Source: Oscillospiraceae bacterium (GTDB lineage: Bacteria > Bacillota > Clostridia > Oscillospirales > Oscillospiraceae). From it: a stretch of 8,948 nt of DNA. Within the stretch, counting starts at the first letter, position 1. Every line of letters begins with the position of its first letter. The notes under the pieces were generated by a model. The model saw only the letters and a list, made by a program, of their open reading frames with translations. It was not told where the DNA came from and did not search any database. Both the position numbers and the translations under genes were made by a program. This document shows positions 1 to 5,920 of the stretch, piece by piece. The stretch lies in assembly GCA_031282225.1 (NCBI GenBank), contig JAITEC010000109.1, positions 1-8,948 of the forward strand, in the 5' to 3' direction.

Positions 1-1977
1 GTAACATATGTTTGCCCAACCGCCGAGCACTTTTTGGCACGACGCCGCCTGTTCGCGCGCGGAGCCGTCGCCCGGTTTGTTGGCGAATACGCAAGAGCCC
101 AGCGCGGTATCTTCCGCCGAGCCGCCGAAGAGCCGGAGCGCCTCGCGCGCCTCCGCCGCGTCGCCGCCGTCCCGGAGCGCCCGATCCTGCGCCCTGACAG
201 CCTTGCTGCGCGCCACGTAATCGGGACAGCGGCGGTGGAGGGCGAACTCCGAGAGCGCCTCGGGATTGGAGCGATACGATGATGTCTCGCCCGAGGGTAT
301 CAGCTCGTCTGTTGTCGTCACCTCGTCGCGTATCACGGCGCACAGGCGCAGCAGGAGGTTGTCGCGCATGGGGGCCATATCCGGCCAGTCGGCGATATTG
401 GGTCCCAAGGCAAGCGGCTGGGAGGGGCGGGGGTGCCCGAAGCCGTTGTAACAGCGTTTTTCGTACGCTGATCCGTCATATACATACTCGCGTGGCGCGA
501 TCTCGTAGTCGATGTCGGTGGCAGCTGTCAGTATCCCGCCGCGCAGCGCAGTGGCGGCTATGCTGCGCGCGTCCATCAGAGCCACGGCCGCTATCTGTCC
601 GCTGCCCGGCTTTGATCCCTCGCGCGAGGCGAAGTTGCGCGTTGCGTGCCTTATCGAAAGCGTGTTGTGGGCGGGTGTGTCGCCCGCGCCGAAGCACGGT
701 CCGCAAAAGGCGGGTTTTATAACGGCGCCCGACTCCATGAGCGATGCTGACACGCCGTTTCGCGTAATGGCAAGCCCCACAGGCGAGGATGCCGGATACA
801 CGGACATATTGAAATAACCGTTGCCTATGCCGTGCCCGCGCAGTATGTCGGCCGCCTCGCAAATGTTTTCAAACATGCCTCCGGAGCAGCCGACTATCAC
901 GCCCTGCTGCACGGAGATACTGCCGTCCTTATTTATATGCCTGAGCAGATCCAATTTGACGCTCCCGCCGAGTTCGGCGCTGCACTCGGACTCTATCCGG
1001 GCGAATATCCGCTCCGGGTCGCGCAGCAGCTCGCGGATGGCGTATGCCTTAGACGGGTGGAACGGCAGTGCTATCATGGGTTCCGCGCGCGACATGTCCA
1101 CGGTTATCATAGAGTCGTAGTACGCGCCCTCCCCGGGCGCCAGATCGATATAGCCCTCCGGGCGCCCTATGTCCCCGTAGTATTTCCGGACGGCGCCGTC
1201 GGTCGCCCATATGGAAGACAGGCAGCCCGTCTCCGTCGTCATGACATCTATGCCTATGCGGAAATCCATGGACAGCCCTGCGGCGCCGGGGCCCGTGAAT
1301 TCCAATATCTTGTTTTTTACGAGCCCGCGCGGGAACGTGGCGCTCACCAGGGCGAGAGCTATGTCGTGCGGGCCCACGCCGCGCGGGGGCGTGCCCTCAA
1401 GCCATACGAGAACGACCTCCGGCGCCGGAATGTCGTATGTTTTTCCGAGCAGCTGCCGGACGAGTTCCCCGCCGCCCTCGCCGATGCCCAGGGCGCCATA
1501 GCACCCGTACCGCGTGTGCGAGTCGGAACCCAGGATCATCTTGCCGCACCCGGCCAGCGCCTCGCGGGCGTATTGATGTATGACCGCCTGGTTCGCGGGC
1601 ACATATATCCCGCCGTACTTCACCGCCGCAGACAGCCCGAACACGTGGTCGTCCTCGTTTATGGTGCCGCCCACCGCGCAGAGGCTGTTGTGGCAGTTAG
1701 TCAGCGCATACGGAATTGGAAACTCCGTCATCCCTGAGGCGCGAGCTGTTTGAACAATGCTGACATACGTTATGTCGTGCGATATGAGCGCGTCGAATTT
1801 GACGCTCAGCCCGCCGCGCATCCCGCCTGTATCGTGCGCGCGCGCTATCTTGTAGGCAATGGTGCGCTCACGCGCGCTGCCGGGATCCGCCGCGCCGACC
1901 TCGCACGCGAGCGCTGCCGCCACGGGCTTCCCGCCGGCAAGATAGACTCCCCCGTCGGACACTTTCACAAATGACAT
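1..1977 (-). CDS. Aconitase-superfamily hydratase, YbhJ-like (3' end cut by window edge)
   Basis: The frame is open for 659 codons from an ATG at 1977 to the window edge, so the C-terminus is missing; I expect roughly 100 more residues from the family's usual size of about 750. The aconitase signature GSDSHT is at residues 150-155. The [4Fe-4S] ligands are recognisable: C364 in VIVGCSGG, and C425 and C428 in FCGPCFG. The partial C-terminal swivel domain contains NKPGDGSAREQAASCQKVLGG. The GCSGG form, instead of the GSCTN of true aconitases, together with the single-chain layout, points to the uncharacterised YbhJ/PRK11413-type hydratases rather than AcnA, LeuC or homoaconitase. It is expected to be a cytoplasmic Fe-S lyase that adds or removes water on a carboxylic acid; the substrate is unknown. 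The start is supported by GGAG nine bases upstream. It is divergent from the nucleoside phosphorylase gene. Family call is firm, reaction is not. Confidence 0.9.
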   Translation of the reverse strand, partial: MSFVKVSDGGVYLAGGKPVAAALACEVGAADPGSARERTIAYKIARAHDTGGMRGGLSVKFDALISHDITYVSIVQTARASGMTEFPIPYALTNCHNSLCAVGGTINEDDHVFGLSAAVKYGGIYVPANQAVIHQYAREALAGCGKMILGSDSHTRYGCYGALGIGEGGGELVRQLLGKTYDIPAPEVVLVWLEGTPPRGVGPHDIALALVSATFPRGLVKNKILEFTGPGAAGLSMDFRIGIDVMTTETGCLSSIWATDGAVRKYYGDIGRPEGYIDLAPGEGAYYDSMITVDMSRAEPMIALPFHPSKAYAIRELLRDPERIFARIESECSAELGGSVKLDLLRHINKDGSISVQQGVIVGCSGGMFENICEAADILRGHGIGNGYFNMSVYPASSPVGLAITRNGVSASLMESGAVIKPAFCGPCFGAGDTPAHNTLSIRHATRNFASREGSKPGSGQIAAVALMDARSIAATALRGGILTAATDIDYEIAPREYVYDGSAYEKRCYNGFGHPRPSQPLALGPNIADWPDMAPMRDNLLLRLCAVIRDEVTTTDELIPSGETSSYRSNPEALSEFALHRRCPDYVARSKAVRAQDRALRDGGDAAEAREALRLFGGSAEDTALGSCVFANKPGDGSAREQAASCQKVLGGWANICY

Positions 1978-2003
1978 CGGCTGTTTCTCCGTTCCTCATA
2001 TGC

Positions 2004-2034
2004 TCGTTTGTTACGGCGCAGCCGTAATAAACGA
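2004..2034. promoter_or_regulatory. 31-bp near-perfect palindrome, candidate operator or 5' mRNA hairpin
   Basis: The arms TCGTTTGTTACGGC (2004-2017) and GCCGTAATAAACGA (2021-2034) are reverse complements over 14 positions with one mismatch (2010/2028), separated by GCA. It lies 26 bases upstream of the hydratase ATG and ends almost exactly where that gene's transcript is predicted to begin (about 2032). It could be a repressor operator covering +1, or a hairpin at the very 5' end of the hydratase mRNA. There is no T-tract, so it is not a simple terminator. Symmetry is seen; function is inferred. Confidence 0.65.
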
Positions 2035-2038
2035 AATG

Positions 2039-2067
2039 ATTCTACCACATCTCGCGGCGCTTGAAAA
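2039..2067 (-). promoter_or_regulatory. Predicted promoter of the hydratase gene (leftward)
   Basis: Reading the minus strand, TTTTCA (2067-2062) is followed by a 17-base spacer and TAGAAT (2044-2039), a 5/6 match to TATAAT. The -10 is preceded by TGG, giving the extended -10 form TGnTAGAAT, which may compensate for the weak -35. The predicted start site is near 2032, at the edge of the palindrome at 2004-2034, giving a leader of about 55 bases. Confidence 0.55.
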
Positions 2068-2087
2068 GTGCGGCCGGGTGTGGTAGA
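2041..2087. repeat. 9-bp inverted repeat joining the two divergent -10 regions
   Basis: TCTACCACA at 2041-2049 is the exact reverse complement of TGTGGTAGA at 2079-2087. Each arm carries the extended -10 of one of two outward-facing promoters, so the symmetry is mostly explained by matched promoter elements. The arms are 38 bp apart start to start, between three and four helical turns, so one dimeric or looping regulator could also use them. Confidence 0.7.
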
Positions 2088-2089
2088 GT
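2061..2089 (+). promoter_or_regulatory. Predicted promoter of the nucleoside phosphorylase-hisZ-hisG operon (rightward)
   Basis: TTGAAA (2061-2066, 4/6 to the -35 consensus TTGACA) is followed by 17 bases and TAGAGT (2084-2089, 4/6), with TGG just before the -10 as an extended element. The predicted start site is near 2097. Its -35 overlaps the -35 of the leftward promoter on the opposite strand. The implied leader of about 32 bases is too short for a T-box or a his leader-peptide attenuator, so regulation is probably at initiation. Confidence 0.55.
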
Positions 2090-2112
2090 AACTTACAGTA
2101 CAGACGAGATAT

Positions 2113-2119
2113 GGGGGAG
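2113..2119 (+). promoter_or_regulatory. Ribosome binding site that decides the phosphorylase start
   Basis: GGGGGAG lies nine bases before the GTG at 2129, an ordinary spacing. It lies inside the reading frame of the upstream ATG at 2111 and directly abuts the ATG at 2120, so it argues against both of those as the start. Confidence 0.6.
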
Positions 2120-2128
2120 ATGTTGCCT

Positions 2129-2893
2129 GTGAGCATTATTGACGCATACGACAGTTCGACGGAGGCGGTCTTGCAGCCGGGCGATATAGCCGCCGCTGTG
2201 CCGGGGTTCCCGGAAGTGGCGGTGGCGGCGTTTCAGCTCGGCGCGGTGGACGCGCTCGTGACGGCGCGCAATCTTGCGGCCATAGACGAATTCCGTGTTG
2301 GGCGCCCCGTGCCGATTTACGCAGCCGGCATTGGCGACGGCGCGGCGGCGCGCGATGCCGCAGTATACTGGACGCCGCTCGGCGGACCGCTGGCGGCGGT
2401 AGCGATGGAGGAGATCATAGCCAAGGGGGCGCGCAAATTCGTGTTCTTCGGCTCTTGCGGCGTCCTGGACAGCGCCTTGGAGGCGGGGCACTTCATAGTC
2501 CCCACATACGCTTACCGGGACGAGGGGACGAGCTATCACTATGTCCCGGCGGGCGATTGGATGCGGGTGGAGACTGCCGGGCGCGTGGAAGAGATATTCC
2601 GGGAACTCGGCGTAAATTTCGTCAGCGGGCGAGTGTGGACCACGGACGCGCTCTATCGCGAGACGCGTGGCAGGGCGCGAAAGCGCAGGGAAGACGGCTG
2701 CATTGCCGTGGACATGGAGTGCGCGTCCCTCGCCGCCGTCAGCGCGCACCGGGGTGTGCCCGTATACCATTTCCTATACGCCGAGGACAGCCTGGACGGG
2801 CAGGAGTGGGATCGCAGGACGATGGGGAGCGTGGCGTCCGACGCCCATGGGCGGTATATGGACCTGGCGCTCGAAATAGCGGCGAGGGTTTGA
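2129..2893 (+). CDS. Nucleoside phosphorylase (PNP/UDP family)
   Basis: This is a 254-residue cytoplasmic enzyme of the purine nucleoside/uridine phosphorylase fold, close to the usual 240-260 residues. Such enzymes split a nucleoside with phosphate into a free base and ribose-1-phosphate. Visible motifs are GSCG at residues 108-111 (glycine-rich phosphate-site region), TTDALYRE at 171-178, VDMECASL at 194-201 whose E197 corresponds to the ribose-binding glutamate of the MEXA motif, and AED at 218-220 whose Asp may be the base-site acid. The uridine-phosphorylase-like ME-C-A form does not settle whether the base is purine or pyrimidine. I chose GTG 2129 because of GGGGGAG upstream; an in-frame ATG at 2111 would add six residues. 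It is the first gene of an operon, two bases before hisZ. Family is sure, substrate is not. Confidence 0.88.
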   Translation: MSIIDAYDSSTEAVLQPGDIAAAVPGFPEVAVAAFQLGAVDALVTARNLAAIDEFRVGRPVPIYAAGIGDGAAARDAAVYWTPLGGPLAAVAMEEIIAKGARKFVFFGSCGVLDSALEAGHFIVPTYAYRDEGTSYHYVPAGDWMRVETAGRVEEIFRELGVNFVSGRVWTTDALYRETRGRARKRREDGCIAVDMECASLAAVSAHRGVPVYHFLYAEDSLDGQEWDRRTMGSVASDAHGRYMDLALEIAARV

Positions 2894-2895
2894 CA

Positions 2896-4005
2896 GTGGC
2901 GAATTTGGAGAGCGCCATGAGGGGCGAGGAACTCGCGGCCATGCGTCTGCGGGTGTTGTTTAGGCGATACGGGTACGCGCGGTTCGACATGAGCAAGTTT
3001 GAGGAGTATGAGCTGTATTCGCGCAACAAGAGCTTCCTCGCCTCTGACAGCATAATAACGTTTACGGGCGCGGGCGGCAGGCTGATGGCGCTGCGCCCGG
3101 ATGTCACGCTGTCCATAGTCAAGGCGGCGCCCGGAGGGGGGCCGCCCCGCAGGCTTTACTACAGCGAGAACGTATACCGCCCCAGGCATGCCGGGCGCGA
3201 GGTCAGCGAGCGGATGCAGGTTGGGCTGGAGTGCATAGGGGAGATAGGCGCGTACGAGATGGGCGAGGTTCTCATGCTCGCCTCGCGCAGCCTTGGCGAA
3301 ATAGGCGGGCGGAACTGCCTGTGCCTGTCGCACATGGGCTTTTTGACCGGCCTGCTGCGCGGCGCCGGCATAGAAGGGCAGCCGGGCGAACAGCTGCTCT
3401 CACGCGTGGGCGACCGCAGCGAGTCCGAGATACGGCGCCTGTGCGGCGAATACGGGCTGGACGGCGGATTCACCGAAAAATTCGCGAGCCTCGCGGGGCT
3501 ATATGGCCCCATCGCGGAGCGGATATACGATCTGCGCGCCCTGAGCGTGAACGGCGAGACAGAAGCGGCGATCGGTGAGATTGAGCAAGTGTGCCGCATA
3601 GCGCGGCGCCTGGGCGCCCCCGGCGACATCAATATTGATTTCTCGATAGTCAACGACATGAACTATTACAGCGGCATAATATTTCAGGGCTTTGTCGAGG
3701 GGATACCGGCGGCAGTGCTGTCCGGGGGAAGGTACGACAAGCTGCTGCGGCGGTTCGGCAAGTTCTCGGGCGCCATAGGCTTCGCGGTGTACGCCGATAT
3801 GCTGGAGGGCTCGCGCGGCGGCGAGGACCGGCCGGACGCGGACGTGCTGGTGCTGTACGGCGAGGGGGACGACCCGCTGGAGATTGCCGCTGCCGTGCGC
3901 GATATCGCAGACGGTGGCGAGAGCGTGTGCGCCATGAGCGAGGAGGGCGACCTCAAGTACGGGCGGCTTGTGCGCCTATCGGAGCGCAGGGGCGCGGGCA
4001 TTTGA
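2896..4005 (+). CDS. hisZ: ATP phosphoribosyltransferase regulatory subunit HisZ
   Basis: A 369-residue HisRS-like protein without the anticodon-binding domain, as expected for HisZ, which binds short HisG to give the active, histidine-inhibited enzyme of the first step of histidine synthesis. It has the start-proximal MSKFEEYELY region, motif-2-like RRLYYSENVYR (residues 85-95) followed by MQVGLECIGE, and motif-3-like GGRYDKLL (277-284) followed by GAIGFAVY. In place of the catalytic RGLDYY of true histidyl-tRNA synthetases it has NDMNYYSG (253-260), which supports the regulatory rather than the aminoacylating role. The start is GTG 2896, two bases after the phosphorylase stop, with AGGG seven bases upstream inside the previous gene. 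ATG 2917 (GGAG six bases upstream) is a possible alternative. Its last bases overlap the hisG start. The two genes are certainly translated as a pair. Confidence 0.93.
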   Translation: MANLESAMRGEELAAMRLRVLFRRYGYARFDMSKFEEYELYSRNKSFLASDSIITFTGAGGRLMALRPDVTLSIVKAAPGGGPPRRLYYSENVYRPRHAGREVSERMQVGLECIGEIGAYEMGEVLMLASRSLGEIGGRNCLCLSHMGFLTGLLRGAGIEGQPGEQLLSRVGDRSESEIRRLCGEYGLDGGFTEKFASLAGLYGPIAERIYDLRALSVNGETEAAIGEIEQVCRIARRLGAPGDINIDFSIVNDMNYYSGIIFQGFVEGIPAAVLSGGRYDKLLRRFGKFSGAIGFAVYADMLEGSRGGEDRPDADVLVLYGEGDDPLEIAAAVRDIADGGESVCAMSEEGDLKYGRLVRLSERRGAGI

Positions 4006-4625
4006 GCGGGCCTATAAAGATAGCGCTGCCCAAGGGGAGGCTGGGGGAGAGCGTGTACGCCATGTTTGAAGCTGCGGGTTATGGCTGCCCCGATGCCGCC
4101 GAGGACAGCCGCAAGCTGTTTTTTGAGAGCGCCGACGCGCGTGTGCGCTACTTCTGGGCAAAGCCCGCAGACACGGCGGTGTACGTGGAGCGCGGCGCGG
4201 CGGACATCGGCATAGCGGGCAAGGACATATTGCTGGAGCACTCGCCCGACGTATATGAGCTTTTGGACCTGGGCGTCGGCCGCTGCCGCATGGCGGCGGC
4301 GGCAAAGAAGAACTTCGAGGACTACGGCACGGGCCCGCTGCGTGTCGCCACCAAGTACGCCAACATAGCGCGCGAATACTACGGCGGTCGCGGCAGGGAG
4401 ATAGACATAATTAAGCTGGGTGGTTCCATAGAGCTAGCTCCCATAGTGGGTCTGTCCGACGTGATAGTGGACATAGTGGAGACCGGCAGGACGCTGATAG
4501 AAAACGGCATGGAGCCCATACAGGTAATAACGGACATAAGTGCCCGCCTAATCGCCAACAAGGTCAGCTACAGGTTCAGGCACGCAGAAATAACACAGCT
4601 GTGCGAGCGGTTGACGGCGGTGTAG
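4002..4625 (+). CDS. hisG: ATP phosphoribosyltransferase catalytic subunit, short form
   Basis: A 207-residue short-form HisG, which joins ATP and PRPP to make phosphoribosyl-ATP and needs HisZ for activity and feedback control. Motifs are KIALPKGRLG near the N-terminus (6-15), DIGIAGKDIL, LRVATKYANIA, and DIVETGRTL (157-165), the PRPP-binding loop. It ends soon after this domain and lacks the C-terminal histidine-binding domain of the long form, fitting the adjacent hisZ. The start is TTG 4002, which overlaps the hisZ stop in the string TTGA; AGGGG lies nine bases upstream. The frame stays open upstream to an ATG at 3927 inside hisZ, but that would add 25 residues with no family match. 16 of its 19 isoleucine codons are ATA. 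No other his gene follows; hemW starts 21 bases after the stop. Confidence 0.95.
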   Translation: MSGPIKIALPKGRLGESVYAMFEAAGYGCPDAAEDSRKLFFESADARVRYFWAKPADTAVYVERGAADIGIAGKDILLEHSPDVYELLDLGVGRCRMAAAAKKNFEDYGTGPLRVATKYANIAREYYGGRGREIDIIKLGGSIELAPIVGLSDVIVDIVETGRTLIENGMEPIQVITDISARLIANKVSYRFRHAEITQLCERLTAV

Positions 4626-4639
4626 TCCCGTTGTATAAT
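4611..4639 (+). promoter_or_regulatory. Strong sigma-70-type promoter for hemW, positioned for a leaderless mRNA
   Basis: TTGACG (4611-4616, 5/6) lies inside the last codons of hisG; a 17-base spacer leads to a perfect TATAAT (4634-4639). Only seven bases (CCTACCC) separate the -10 from the hemW ATG at 4647, so transcription should begin at or one base before the A of the start codon. There is no purine-rich ribosome binding site in the gap. Box matches and spacing are seen; leaderless expression is inferred. Confidence 0.75.
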
Positions 4640-4646
4640 CCTACCC

Positions 4647-5897
4647 ATGGACACTGAAAAGAAGCTGGGGGTTTACGTACATATACCGTTTTGCGCGAGC
4701 AGGTGCGCGTATTGCGGGTTTTATTCCACGGCCGGCAAGGACAGGCTCATGCCGGACTACCAGTACGCGCTGCTGCGGCACATCAAGGAGTACGCGCCGC
4801 AGCTGGACGGGTACGTGGTGGATTCCGTGTACTTCGGCGGCGGCACGCCCAGCTATTATGGCTCGGGCAGGCTCGTCAGCCTGTTCAACGCGCTGAAAAA
4901 GCACGGGCACGTGCTGCGCAGCGCGGAGGTGACGGCGGAGGTCAACCCGGACAGCATAACAAAAGAGGACGTGCAGGCACTGTACCGTGCGGGGTTCAAC
5001 AGGCTGTCGATAGGCGTACAGTCGGCCAGCGACTCCGTTTTGAAGAGCCTTGGCAGGCGCCATAATTTCGCGAGGGCGGAGGAGGCGGTGCTCGACGCGC
5101 GAGAGGCGGGATTCAAGAATATCAGCATAGACCTCATATACGGGCTCCCCTCCCAAAAGCGCGACGACTGGGCGGACACGCTCAGCCGGGCCCTCGCGCT
5201 GAAACCCGAGCACATATCATGTTACGGCCTGACAATCGAAGAGGGTACGCAGCTGTACGTCTTCAAGGACTCGCCGTTTTTGCCAAGCGACGATGAGCAG
5301 GCGGACATGTACTTGTACACCGTGGACACGCTGAGCCGGTTCGGGTACAAGCAGTATGAAGTATCAAACTTCGCGCGGCGCGGATTCGAGTCGGCTCACA
5401 ACCTCAAATACTGGCTCGGGGGAGAATACCTCGGATTCGGCGCCGCGGCGCACAGCTTCATAGGCGGGCGGAGATACGGCATTGTGTCCGATCTGGAGCG
5501 GTACAGCGAGGGCATACTGTACGACAAGTCCATTATTGAGACAAGCGAGGAGCTGTCCGACTTCGAAAAGGCCGGAGAATACCTCATGCTGCGGCTGCGA
5601 ACCGTGTACGGCATATCCGAGAGCGAGTACTATGAGATATACCATTGCGACATGGATCGCATATTGAGCCGGCTGAGGTATTTCGAGTCCAACGGATGGG
5701 CCGAGCGGAACGGCGACAACTGGCGCTTTACCCCGACGGGGTTCCTGCTGTCGAACACGCTGATAGGGCAAGTGCTCGAGGAACAGATGAGGCAGCGCTC
5801 GGAGATCAATAAGCCGTGGCTGAAAGCGTCGGGCGGCGAGGATCCGCAGATGACGCTCTTCGCATCAGGCGAGGAGCGCGTACTCAAGCTGTTCTGA
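4647..5897 (+). CDS. hemW: Radical SAM heme chaperone HemW (coproporphyrinogen III oxidase-like)
   Basis: A 416-residue radical SAM protein. The cluster motif CASRCAYC (C16, C20, C23) is followed by GFYS; the fourth cysteine typical of true HemN (CX3CX2CXC) is absent, so HemW is the better name. HemW binds heme and delivers it to targets, and is not a proven coproporphyrinogen oxidase. Other family motifs are GGGTPS (64-69, SAM binding), EVNPDS, LSIGVQS, SIDLIYGLP, and AHNLKYW followed by GEYLGFGAAAHS. A winged-helix-like C-terminal domain follows. The last 25 or so residues (after about 390, ending in MTLFASGEERVLKLF) form a tail beyond the usual length of about 380. No in-frame start exists nearby upstream and no Shine-Dalgarno precedes the ATG. 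It has its own promoter and ends 23 bases from the convergent GDPD gene; I see no hairpin terminator between them. Confidence 0.92.
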   Translation: MDTEKKLGVYVHIPFCASRCAYCGFYSTAGKDRLMPDYQYALLRHIKEYAPQLDGYVVDSVYFGGGTPSYYGSGRLVSLFNALKKHGHVLRSAEVTAEVNPDSITKEDVQALYRAGFNRLSIGVQSASDSVLKSLGRRHNFARAEEAVLDAREAGFKNISIDLIYGLPSQKRDDWADTLSRALALKPEHISCYGLTIEEGTQLYVFKDSPFLPSDDEQADMYLYTVDTLSRFGYKQYEVSNFARRGFESAHNLKYWLGGEYLGFGAAAHSFIGGRRYGIVSDLERYSEGILYDKSIIETSEELSDFEKAGEYLMLRLRTVYGISESEYYEIYHCDMDRILSRLRYFESNGWAERNGDNWRFTPTGFLLSNTLIGQVLEEQMRQRSEINKPWLKASGGEDPQMTLFASGEERVLKLF

Positions 5898-5920
5898 GGC
5901 AGGGGGGCAAGCTTGACGGT

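Noticed and set aside
832..1737. A 301-residue plus-strand open frame opposite the hydratase gene
   Set aside because: It is antisense to a well-supported gene, has no recognisable motif, and its Arg/Ala/Gly/Val-rich composition is what GC-rich third positions create on the opposite strand.
2004..2034. Intrinsic terminator
   Set aside because: The hairpin is strong, but no U-tract follows on either strand and it lies upstream of a start codon between divergent genes.
2090..2128. T-box riboswitch or histidine leader-peptide attenuator for the hisZG operon
   Set aside because: The predicted leader is only about 32 bases, with no run of histidine codons and no terminator hairpin.
2455..2895. 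Upstream extension of the hisZ frame inside the phosphorylase gene
   Set aside because: Those 147 codons overlap a confident gene in another frame and match nothing in HisZ; the GTG at 2896 with its ribosome binding site restores the normal family length.
4641..5213. Minus-strand open frame of 190 codons opposite hemW
   Set aside because: A shadow of hemW with no motif and no ribosome binding site supporting it.
4647..5897. Oxygen-independent coproporphyrinogen oxidase (HemN)
   Set aside because: The cysteine motif is CX3CX2C followed by GF rather than CX3CX2CXC, and the length and HNLKYW motif fit HemW.
5898..5920. Shared bidirectional terminator between hemW and the convergent GDPD gene
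   Set aside because: The 23 bases contain a G-run but no inverted repeat able to form a stable stem and no T-tract.
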